NCBI GenBank assembly: GCA_023415825.1
Contig: JAEZJF010000026.1
Span: 124,001-188,000 of the forward strand
Source: Bacillota bacterium
Lineage (GTDB): Bacteria > Bacillota > Clostridia > DSM-8532
Direction: 5' to 3'
Length of the DNA: 64,000 nucleotides
In this document: positions 44,043-51,837 of the stretch, one piece after another
How the letters are laid out: each line of letters begins with the position of its first letter
Position numbering within the stretch: position 1 is the first letter of the stretch
The notes under the pieces: generated by a model
Seen by the model: only the letters and a program-made list of their open reading frames with translations
Told to the model about the DNA's origin: nothing
Database searches by the model: none
Made by a program: the position numbers and the translations under genes

Positions 44043-44426
44043 TTGAAACATGTGATCGATTTTTCGACACTCAAGCTTCATAACAAAGAACCTGTTTACG
44101 CTCAGATTGTGCGGTTTGTAAAGCAGCAGATCCTTCTTGGAACCGCCTTGGACAGCGATGAACTGCCATCACGAAGAGAACTGGCCTTCCAGCTTGATAT
44201 CAATCCCAATACGGTCCAAAAGGCTTTCAAACAGATGGAGGATGAAGGCTTTGTCAGGACGGGGAGCAATGTGCGCAGCCAGCTCATCATCGATGATGCT
44301 GTTTATACAAGGATAGAAGAAGAACTTACTCTGGCTTTAGTCAGGGAATTTGTACAATCAGCCCGAGAGGTCAAGCTTTCCTATAATCGGGTCATTGAAA
44401 TGCTAGGTCAAATGTGGAATGAGTAG
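44043..44426 (+). CDS. YtrA-type GntR transcriptional regulator
   Basis: This is a short GntR-family repressor of the YtrA subgroup, typical partners of ABC exporter operons. The winged helix is at about 10-75 (EPVYAQIVRFVKQQILLG, LPSRRELAFQLDINPNTVQ, AFKQMEDEGFV) and only a short helical dimerisation tail follows, with no large ligand domain. The TTG at 44043 lies 7 nt after GGAGG; the frame is open further upstream through the operator, which is rejected. It likely represses its own operon by the palindrome at 44005. Confidence 0.92.
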   Translation: MKHVIDFSTLKLHNKEPVYAQIVRFVKQQILLGTALDSDELPSRRELAFQLDINPNTVQKAFKQMEDEGFVRTGSNVRSQLIIDDAVYTRIEEELTLALVREFVQSAREVKLSYNRVIEMLGQMWNE

Positions 44427-44438
44427 GTGTGAGTGTTT

Positions 44439-45206
44439 ATGAAAAAGGAGACAAGAGGTTTTCTTTACTTGTTGAATGAAGAATTTCTGAGAGTCTTTAA
44501 ATTCCTTATCATCATTTGTATTTTTAATGCGGTAGGACAGCTTTTGCTTATAGGATGGGCTGCCCAGGATTATGATGCGTTGAGGGATCGCTTTGAAAGC
44601 TTTTATGCAAAATCAGGAGCCATCATCTTATTCATGATAAGCCTGGCCTGTATCGTGGGGGTGTTTGTCCTCCATTTTTACAGTCACTATTGGGGCAGCA
44701 AGAGTATATATACGTTAATGACCCTGCCCATGGAGCGAACATGGATTTACATCTGCTTCCTTGTAATCTATCTCATAGGACTAATGCTTTTCCTCATACT
44801 CAGTATAGCCACGGTCATAATGGGGTATGGCTTGTTCTATTTCAAGCAAATCGATATTGAAGGCGGAAAATACGTCATGCATAATGGCTTGTTCCTGGCT
44901 TTTGTGCGGTCAGATTTTCTCAGAATGCTGGTGCCATTAACATGGAAAAGCTTTTTTTCCAGCGTAAGTCTTTGGGGACTGTTGCCTGTTACCGTTATCT
45001 ACGGTGTCATATGTGAAAGAAGCCTGCGATATTGGAATCTGGTTCTGGTGAGTCTTTCATTGGTTCTTATGATTTTAACCGTAAGTCAGAGAATGGGATA
45101 CAATAATGATTATCTTCTCGTCATAAGCATTGCTATGAGCCTATTAGGTTGCTTTTTTGTTTGGCACAGCAATAAAATCATTAGCCGCAATGGGATTACC
45201 GGATAG
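44439..45206 (+). CDS. ABC transporter membrane protein
   Basis: This is a hydrophobic protein of 256 residues with about six membrane helices, in the middle of a GntR/ABC operon, so it is most likely the permease. It resembles ABC-2-type permeases only in general shape (a conserved NEEFLRVFKFL amphipathic start and paired helices). GTG 44433 is an alternative start. The substrate is unknown; YtrABC-like systems respond to cell-wall-active compounds. Confidence 0.75.
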   Translation: MKKETRGFLYLLNEEFLRVFKFLIIICIFNAVGQLLLIGWAAQDYDALRDRFESFYAKSGAIILFMISLACIVGVFVLHFYSHYWGSKSIYTLMTLPMERTWIYICFLVIYLIGLMLFLILSIATVIMGYGLFYFKQIDIEGGKYVMHNGLFLAFVRSDFLRMLVPLTWKSFFSSVSLWGLLPVTVIYGVICERSLRYWNLVLVSLSLVLMILTVSQRMGYNNDYLLVISIAMSLLGCFFVWHSNKIISRNGITG

Positions 45207-45215
45207 GAGGGTAAT

Positions 45216-46637
45216 ATGAGCCGATTAGCTTTTTTTAGAAGACATAGTGTAATGGTTGTATTAAGTGTCATCATCATTCTATCCTTCATAGGACTTGTTG
45301 TGTTCCATCAAGGCAGTGCAGGTGCGACTTTTTTCCTAGCGGACCGGTTGGGGAAAAAGGACGCCTTAAATGGCATTACCGTATCAGGTGCTCTGAGTGA
45401 CCCTTATCACACCCTGAACTTTACTGTAGAAAACGGGAAGATCAAAACCAAGCATGAGTTTTTTGACAGCCGCTCTCAAGAGTCGGCTCTCATGCCTTAT
45501 AGGGACAGCGTGTATGATATTAAGGTTTGGGCATCATTGGAGGGACGTATACCCAAAGATGCTCAGACGACCTCAGAATATGTTGATAGAGCTGCTCCTG
45601 AATTATCCACCGAAGAGTATACTGTTGTTGAAAGAACCGTAAGAACCTATTCAGATATGGTTGCTTTCTATTGCAGTATAGATGTACGAGACGAAAATAG
45701 ATTCCCTCAAACTGCAAGGTTTAAGACGGATCTTTACCTTGAGAGTGATAAAAAAGAGTTTATTTTTGAGGAGAGATATTATCATGGAAATCCGAATTTT
45801 TCAAGCAATTCGGGGAGCCAGCATAAAAGTGAGTATGCCGACCAGATAGGCGCTAAAAAGGTCACCATCGATGATACACATTATGTGAGCTTTATGACCA
45901 ATGAACGATGTAAGGGCCAGAGCGGTATTTATCGGGTGGATCAATTTGAAGATTTGCTGTTACATGAGAATAAAGAAAAGATGGGCGAGGTGACAAGGCT
46001 TGTAGATATTGATCTGGAGGATGGCAGAGTAAGGGTATTAGGTCTAGAAACCGCTCAGAATAAGCTTGTTCTCATTCTCCTGGTTGACGATGAGCTTGTC
46101 ATTCAAGCCTATGATCTAGATGGCCGGCTGCTTGGTGAAGTAAAGCCAGATATTCCTTCCTTTCCAAAAGGCCCTGTAGCTTATCATGCCTTCATAAATG
46201 GAGATCGTGTAAGTCTGGGCATCTTTGATGATAAGAATGTTATGGACCATGCAGCTCTTGTTTCGTTTACCGTGTCCCCTAAACTTGTACTTACCCATCA
46301 GGTAAAAGACTTTACGATTGAAGATGGCCGTCTTATGATCTTTTATGCCATAGAAGCTGTTGAAGAAAGACTTATCGTTATCACCGAGGCCATTGAGACC
46401 AATAATGAAGGCGTATTCCCCGGACCATACTATAATCGGCCGTCAGAATTCCTTATCAATATCTTTAGTGCCGAGGAGAAAGGTTCTGAGCCGGTTTATC
46501 AGGGCGAGTTTATATCAGATATGGCTGATGATAATCTGATTTATACAACACCTTTTCTTACATCGAATACGTACCATGACTATGATATGAGACAATTCTC
46601 AATAATGGGTATAGAGAAAGCCAGCACTGACAGATAG
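45216..46637 (+). CDS. Membrane-anchored extracytoplasmic protein of an ABC operon
   Basis: The 473-residue product has one N-terminal membrane helix (about 13-33) and a large beta-rich extracellular region with repeated strand patterns (LVLILLVDDELVIQAYDLDGRLLGEV), perhaps a beta-propeller. No family recognised. It lies between the permease and ATPase genes, with 9- and 12-nt gaps, so it should work with the transporter, perhaps as a sensor or accessory subunit. Confidence 0.75.
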   Translation: MSRLAFFRRHSVMVVLSVIIILSFIGLVVFHQGSAGATFFLADRLGKKDALNGITVSGALSDPYHTLNFTVENGKIKTKHEFFDSRSQESALMPYRDSVYDIKVWASLEGRIPKDAQTTSEYVDRAAPELSTEEYTVVERTVRTYSDMVAFYCSIDVRDENRFPQTARFKTDLYLESDKKEFIFEERYYHGNPNFSSNSGSQHKSEYADQIGAKKVTIDDTHYVSFMTNERCKGQSGIYRVDQFEDLLLHENKEKMGEVTRLVDIDLEDGRVRVLGLETAQNKLVLILLVDDELVIQAYDLDGRLLGEVKPDIPSFPKGPVAYHAFINGDRVSLGIFDDKNVMDHAALVSFTVSPKLVLTHQVKDFTIEDGRLMIFYAIEAVEERLIVITEAIETNNEGVFPGPYYNRPSEFLINIFSAEEKGSEPVYQGEFISDMADDNLIYTTPFLTSNTYHDYDMRQFSIMGIEKASTDR

Positions 46638-46649
46638 GAGGTAAAGGTC

Positions 46650-47372
46650 TTGATTGAGCTGATAGATGTTACAAAGTATTATGGCTTAAAGGAAGTTGGC
46701 CTGAAGGATGTGAGCCTGACATTTAAAAAAGGAGAAATAACGGGAGTTCTTGGACAAAATGGTTCAGGCAAATCGACCCTGTTAAAGGCCGTTATGGGCC
46801 TAGGCGAACTCAATAAAGGAAAGATTTTAATCGATGGTAAAAGTGTCCGGGATCAATACAAAAGAATGGCTTTTATAACAGAAGAGGGAAGCTTCTTCCC
46901 TTACATGACCCCGGTAGAATATGGGGAGTTTTTATCAACATTTTTTAAAGCCTTCAATCATGAGCGATACCAAAGCCTTCTTAAATTCTTTGATATCGAC
47001 GCCAAGGAGAAGATGAAAGGATTCTCAAAGGGGCAGAAAGCCAAAGTTGAGACGGCTGCCGGCTTTTCCAAAGGTGCGGATATCATCCTGATGGATGAAC
47101 CCTTTTTGGGAAAAGACATAGTAACCAGGCGTGATTTTCTCAAGCTCATGAACGCCAGCCTCCGAGCCGATGAAACTATTCTTGTTGCAACTCATCTCTT
47201 GGATGAAATGGAGAATCTGCTGGATAGGGTTGTTGTTTTAAGGTATGGACGTGTGCTTGCCGATTTCTACATGGATGAGATTAGGGAGCAGGGGATTAGC
47301 CTGTCGGAGCAATACTTAAGCCTTGGAGGCTTTGAGACAGACCGCTATCAACAGTTGGCTAAGGAGATGTGA
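46650..47372 (+). CDS. ABC transporter ATP-binding protein
   Basis: This is a single-domain ABC ATPase driving the exporter encoded by the preceding genes. Walker A GQNGSGKST (about 35-43), signature FSKGQKAKVETA (a degenerate LSGGQ, typical of the YtrB-like group) and Walker B IILMDEPFLGKD are visible, with an H-loop in VATHLLDEM. It starts at TTG after AGGAGG. It is the last gene of the operon, an order opposite to the common regulator-ATPase-permease layout. Confidence 0.92.
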   Translation: MIELIDVTKYYGLKEVGLKDVSLTFKKGEITGVLGQNGSGKSTLLKAVMGLGELNKGKILIDGKSVRDQYKRMAFITEEGSFFPYMTPVEYGEFLSTFFKAFNHERYQSLLKFFDIDAKEKMKGFSKGQKAKVETAAGFSKGADIILMDEPFLGKDIVTRRDFLKLMNASLRADETILVATHLLDEMENLLDRVVVLRYGRVLADFYMDEIREQGISLSEQYLSLGGFETDRYQQLAKEM

Positions 47373-47391
47373 CAAAAGGTGATGCGTTCTC

Positions 47392-48477
47392 TCAGTCTCG
47401 GTTTAAAAGTTTTTCGCATGCCGATATGAACACATCCGGATGGTCAAAATGGATGTCATGCCCAGACTTTATGTCGGTTCTTTCACAACTATGAACTAGA
47501 CTCTGAACTTTACTTGCGTCATCATCAGTATTGGCTGCATACAAAACGTCATCCTTACCATATTGCGTATTAGCTTTTAAGTAAATGACGGGACATCTGA
47601 TACTCTTGAGCATACTATCCTGATCAATACCTTTCATCCAGGAACCATCGTAAAAGGAGTTCCCGAACTGAGGATCATAATTGTCCATATAAAGTAGAGT
47701 GCGTAGCCATGTATGCGGTACCCAAGCAATTTTTATAGGCTTATCAGGATTCGCTTGTCTATATTTCTCTGCCGATTCGGAAATCTTATCTTGCAAGCCG
47801 CCAAAGAGAGAAATAAGGTAGCTGTGTTTCAGGTAATAAAGGGGAAAATCAGTTTCATTGTTCTGACTTAAAAAACTATGAGTGACAATGTACGCATCGT
47901 ACCATGCAAAAGCCCCTTTATCTTCCTGTACCTCTTCTGGCGTAACGCTAAATAGAGGGGGATCTTCCAATACAAGACCGTTAATCTGATTGGGCGCATT
48001 TGCCGCAATCCAAGCCGCCAGAATTCCGCCAGAGGAATGACCGGATAGATAACAAGTCTCTTTAATGATATTGCTCATAAACCAGATGAGTGCTTCTCCA
48101 TTAGTCTGACAGGAATACAGATCAACTTTGTGACTCGATTCACCATGGCCATAACAATCCACCGCATAGATATGAAAGGATTTCGACAGTTCAGGTAATA
48201 CCGTGCCATAGTCCCCCCATGCCACTGTTTGTCCATGGATCAGCAGTAAAGAAGGACCGTTATTTGGACCTTCACCATAGCTTATTACGGAACCATCCGG
48301 GAGTTCTACCTGTTTATTCTCAAAACCCGCTTGCTTTACCTTGCTCATCAGGATTTCATCATGATGCATATTGGTGTAAAGGTATCTGCCTAACAAAGCT
48401 GCCAAGCAAATCACGACGATCCCCATAATTCCTAATACAATTGGCATCTTTCTCACTCTTTTCACTTTTTCATTCAT
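47392..48477 (-). CDS. Membrane-anchored alpha/beta hydrolase
   Basis: The product is an alpha/beta-hydrolase-fold enzyme facing outside, tethered by one N-terminal helix (about 12-35). The oxyanion region LLIHGQTVAWG, nucleophile elbow SGHSSGGILAA and terminal SGHDIHFDHPD histidine are visible; ligand and exact reaction are unknown. The start ATG 48477 gives 361 residues; the longer frame overlaps the upstream regulator. It is likely co-transcribed with that HTH-AbrB gene, which ends 10 nt before it. Confidence 0.85.
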   Translation of the reverse strand: MNEKVKRVRKMPIVLGIMGIVVICLAALLGRYLYTNMHHDEILMSKVKQAGFENKQVELPDGSVISYGEGPNNGPSLLLIHGQTVAWGDYGTVLPELSKSFHIYAVDCYGHGESSHKVDLYSCQTNGEALIWFMSNIIKETCYLSGHSSGGILAAWIAANAPNQINGLVLEDPPLFSVTPEEVQEDKGAFAWYDAYIVTHSFLSQNNETDFPLYYLKHSYLISLFGGLQDKISESAEKYRQANPDKPIKIAWVPHTWLRTLLYMDNYDPQFGNSFYDGSWMKGIDQDSMLKSIRCPVIYLKANTQYGKDDVLYAANTDDDASKVQSLVHSCERTDIKSGHDIHFDHPDVFISACEKLLNRD

Positions 48478-48487
48478 CTTTAACTTC

Positions 48488-48928
48488 TCATCTTTCTTTA
48501 GCCGGGCGGGGAATGGCATCTATGAGAGGTTCAATATTCCGCAAAAAAAGCTCTGTCTTTAACATGGCAATGCCCCCAAGGGACTCGTCCCCAAGTATGA
48601 TTAAGCTGTCCCCAGGGTTAATTTGAAATACATCCCGAGCCTTTTTGGGGATCACGATTTGACCTCTATCGCCCACAGTGACTGTTCCGAAAATATGTTT
48701 ACCTTTTGGAGGAAATATCGGTGGAATGGATTCTTCCCCTCCATTGACCAAATTGTCCAAGGTCACATCATACAATTTAGCCAATGCTACGCAATTATCT
48801 ATATCCGGCAAGCTATCACCATTTTCCCATTTAGCTACTGCTTGACGGGATACATTTATTTTTTCTGCCACTTCTTCCTGCGTATATTTATTTATCTTTC
48901 GAAGTATCTGCAAATTCGCACTTATCAT
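48488..48928 (-). CDS. Transcriptional regulator with HTH (XRE) and AbrB-type domains
   Basis: This is a 146-residue regulator joining two DNA-binding modules: an XRE helix-turn-helix (about 5-60; YTQEEVAEKINVSRQAVAKW) and a SpoVT/AbrB swapped-hairpin domain (about 78-125; GTVTVGDRGQIVIPKKARD). Such fusions occur in Firmicutes, and the AbrB part usually dimerises. The ATG at 48928 follows GGAGG. It is divergent from the beta-lactamase-like gene (257 bp between) and upstream of the hydrolase, so it could control both. Confidence 0.9.
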   Translation of the reverse strand: MISANLQILRKINKYTQEEVAEKINVSRQAVAKWENGDSLPDIDNCVALAKLYDVTLDNLVNGGEESIPPIFPPKGKHIFGTVTVGDRGQIVIPKKARDVFQINPGDSLIILGDESLGGIAMLKTELFLRNIEPLIDAIPRPAKER

Positions 48929-49185
48929 ACTTTCCGCACCTCCATTAATTGATATTTTAACTAATTTCAATTACCTTTTCCAGCAAGCGATAATGACATT
49001 TTATTATAAATTGTGTTAGCGTTGGTTGCAATATAGTTGTGCATTTATCTTTGTACTTAGGATTGTCTTACTAAATTACGCAAAATACTCATAGATTGTG
49101 TTTCGCTCTTTTTTTACCAAGGAATTCAAAATATTACCTTCGTATGCTATACTTTTAGTATTGTCGTACTAGGGAGATAGAGGTC
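48929..49185. promoter_or_regulatory. Divergent intergenic region with probable promoters
   Basis: This 257-bp AT-rich stretch separates the HTH-AbrB regulator from the beta-lactamase-like gene. It should hold promoters for both directions, but no convincing -35/-10 pair or operator is assigned. No ORF longer than a few dozen codons is supported. Confidence 0.4.
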
Positions 49186-50715
49186 ATGAAAAAAAATATA
49201 TTAAGTATCCTTGCAATTTTTTGCTGTGTGGTTATAGCGTCATCTGTGACGGCTATAGCGGCGGATTCCGGGTCGGAGACGCTACTTAAACCGGATTTTT
49301 CGCAGATGGACGGATATATTCAGGATATGATGAAGGACTGCAGGATTCCAGGTTTTTCGGTAGCTGTAGTCAGTGACGAAGACGTGCTGTATATGAAGGG
49401 CTACGGCAATGCCGACGATACAGGCCGCGCTGTGACACCCAAGACGCCCTTTCAAGTTGGCTCGGTCAGTAAAACCTTTACGGCGCTGGCGGTAATGCAG
49501 TTGGTGGAAGCGGGAAAAGTGGACCTTGACCAGCCTGTGCAAATCTACCTGCCGGAGTTCACGCTGGCAGATGCCAATGCATCCTCTAAAATCACCGTAC
49601 GCGAGCTTTTAAACCATACCAGCGGCATCGCGGAAAATGCTGAGTTCAGCGTGGCTACTCTTCGTGGCGACGACGAAACCATTGATGAGCTGGTGGGAAA
49701 CTTCAGTTCCATCAAACTGAAAACTTCGCCGGGGAGCAAATTTGAATACGGCAACGCTAATTTTATTATCCTTGGAGCGCTCATCCAAAAGGTCTCCGGC
49801 ATAAGTTATGAGGATTATATCCAGCGTTATATTTTTGATCCTCTTGAGATGCATCACAGCTATACATCCGCTATAAAGGCGGAAGCTGACGGTCTGGCAC
49901 CCGGCTATCGGCCCATACTCGGCTTCCCGCAGATCTCTGGTATGCCATACAGAAAAGATTTTTTGCCTGCCTACAGCGTCATCTCCTGCGCTGAGGATAT
50001 GACGCACTATATAATAGCCATGATGCATGGAGGCAAATATAAGGATGCAAGCATCTTGTCGGAACAGGGAATCAAGGAAATGACATCCTCCTCGGCGGAG
50101 ATATCCAGCTGGATGTCGTACGGGCTTGGCTGGTATGTCACGTCGGGAAGCATTTACCACGGGGGAGATCTGCCGGACTACCAAGCCAAGGTGAAGCTCC
50201 TACCGGAGGACGGCATTGGTGTTGCGTTGATGTATAACACATCGAGCAATACGCTCAGCACCCTGCTTAACGTAGGATACCGGGACAAAATAGAAAGCGG
50301 CATTATTAACACACTCTACGGCGTATCTCCGACAGAGCAGCCCGGGCAAAGCCCGCTTAACTTGAACAGCTATCCGGTGTCGGTTTCCTACGGTCTGATG
50401 TTGGGCCTGATTGTTCTTATCGCACTGCTGTTTATATTCTCAGGGATCAGGCTGCGGTCACTCCCAAGGCGCCTTTCAAAGTCAAGAAAAGCCTTTTGGC
50501 GTATCTTGCTGCTGTCAGCACTCGTAAATGTTGTGCTTCCAATTACACTGTTCATCACCATTCCGAGGTTGACGAGAGTTGCATGGCCCGTTGTGCTCTA
50601 TTACATCCCCGACGTGGGCTGGACTGTCGTCATTTCATCGGTTCTGTTATTGCTTCTGGGCACCGCCAAAGGGCTCATCATCTTCCGGGAACTAAGACGA
50701 AGGAAGCTCCATTAA
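49186..50715 (+). CDS. Serine beta-lactamase-like hydrolase with membrane tail
   Basis: This is a secreted class C beta-lactamase/PBP4*-type serine hydrolase: signal peptide (cleavage near AIAADS), SxxK at 93-96 (SVSK), YxN in YGNANFI, and an HxG-like element near SIYHGGDL. After about residue 400 it has three to four membrane helices, so it is membrane bound with the enzyme outside. These families act on D-amino peptides or esters; true beta-lactam resistance is not implied. Codons here are visibly richer in G/C third positions than those of the neighbours, suggesting transfer. Confidence 0.88.
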   Translation: MKKNILSILAIFCCVVIASSVTAIAADSGSETLLKPDFSQMDGYIQDMMKDCRIPGFSVAVVSDEDVLYMKGYGNADDTGRAVTPKTPFQVGSVSKTFTALAVMQLVEAGKVDLDQPVQIYLPEFTLADANASSKITVRELLNHTSGIAENAEFSVATLRGDDETIDELVGNFSSIKLKTSPGSKFEYGNANFIILGALIQKVSGISYEDYIQRYIFDPLEMHHSYTSAIKAEADGLAPGYRPILGFPQISGMPYRKDFLPAYSVISCAEDMTHYIIAMMHGGKYKDASILSEQGIKEMTSSSAEISSWMSYGLGWYVTSGSIYHGGDLPDYQAKVKLLPEDGIGVALMYNTSSNTLSTLLNVGYRDKIESGIINTLYGVSPTEQPGQSPLNLNSYPVSVSYGLMLGLIVLIALLFIFSGIRLRSLPRRLSKSRKAFWRILLLSALVNVVLPITLFITIPRLTRVAWPVVLYYIPDVGWTVVISSVLLLLLGTAKGLIIFRELRRRKLH

Positions 50716-50739
50716 TCATTTATGCTTGGCGGTGGATTT

Positions 50740-51729
50740 ATGAATAAAAGAAACTTACTTTTTCTGCTTATCATTATTTGTATGATATTGGTTTCTTGCT
50801 CACAAAGCAATTATGAACCAAGCTATGTTATTAGTGCGCTAGCAGCTTCCCCAACGGGTTATATTTTAACCTGCGGTGACAAAGGTGTTATTGGGTTAAC
50901 ACAAGATACACACAAATGGCGTTATGACACGATCGATGAGGCACTCTCTTTTTTTGATGCCGTATTTTTTAAGGATCAATTCATTCTTTTAGGGGAGGAT
51001 CTTTCGTCCGATAAAAAGGTCTTATGCTTTTATCATCCCGATACTCAAAAATGGACCCTGACACAATACGATGGAAGAGTAGGGCACATAGAGGTGGCTA
51101 ATAATCAACTTTTTTTATTGTCTACTGACTCAATTGAGGTATCGGATAATGGCTCAGAGTGGACGGAGATCGATTTTCCCATTGTTGCAAAAAATTTAGG
51201 GGAAGGATTTTATATTAAAAACGATCCCAATTGTATCGTCTATGATGGCAAAAATTATATAATAACAGGTGGTGGAAACTTTGTTGCCACCTCTCCGGAT
51301 TTAACGGAATGGGATATCAAAGTGGAAAATGGTGAAGGAAGCGGCAGCTCATTAGGTATTGCTACTAATGGACAACGAAATGTGATTGTGGGGGATCATC
51401 TCTATGTCGCTTGTGCTGATGCTAAAAGTAATACATGGTCAGTGCTAGAAGATAACCAAAGTATAAAAGACATTGATGCTATTTCGGATTATTATACACT
51501 TTGCCTTTATGACGTTGCTACAGACGGAAAGAAGTTTGTTGCTGTTGGCGCACGCAATCTGTTCCTTAATTCTGAAAACGGAGTTGAATGGACAATTGCA
51601 AAAACAAATATTGGACCTGAGTTTAAGGTTATAAAAACAATCAAATGGAACGGGGAACGCTTTGTTTGCTTGAGAGATAATGAGTTATTCTCTTCACCCG
51701 ATGGGGAAAATTGGTCAAAGATAGAATGA
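50740..51729 (+). CDS. Lipoprotein with Asp-box (BNR-type) beta-propeller repeats
   Basis: This is a 329-residue exported lipoprotein: signal ending LVSC (Cys at about 20). It carries at least four Asp-box-like repeats, S-x-(D/N)-G-x-x-W style: SDNGSEW, SPDLTEW, SENGVEW and SPDGENW, typical of beta-propellers. No sialidase catalytic residues were identified. ATG 50740 follows GGTGG; it is just behind the beta-lactamase-like gene. Function unknown. Confidence 0.75.
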   Translation: MNKRNLLFLLIIICMILVSCSQSNYEPSYVISALAASPTGYILTCGDKGVIGLTQDTHKWRYDTIDEALSFFDAVFFKDQFILLGEDLSSDKKVLCFYHPDTQKWTLTQYDGRVGHIEVANNQLFLLSTDSIEVSDNGSEWTEIDFPIVAKNLGEGFYIKNDPNCIVYDGKNYIITGGGNFVATSPDLTEWDIKVENGEGSGSSLGIATNGQRNVIVGDHLYVACADAKSNTWSVLEDNQSIKDIDAISDYYTLCLYDVATDGKKFVAVGARNLFLNSENGVEWTIAKTNIGPEFKVIKTIKWNGERFVCLRDNELFSSPDGENWSKIE

Positions 51730-51837
51730 CATATACAATCAAAGTTTGCATTAAACACCGCTGGCGAAGACCGCCGAAATGATCCGGCGATCTAGCCATA
51801 ATAGATGGTCCGATATTGAATCTAACACTGCTTACGA

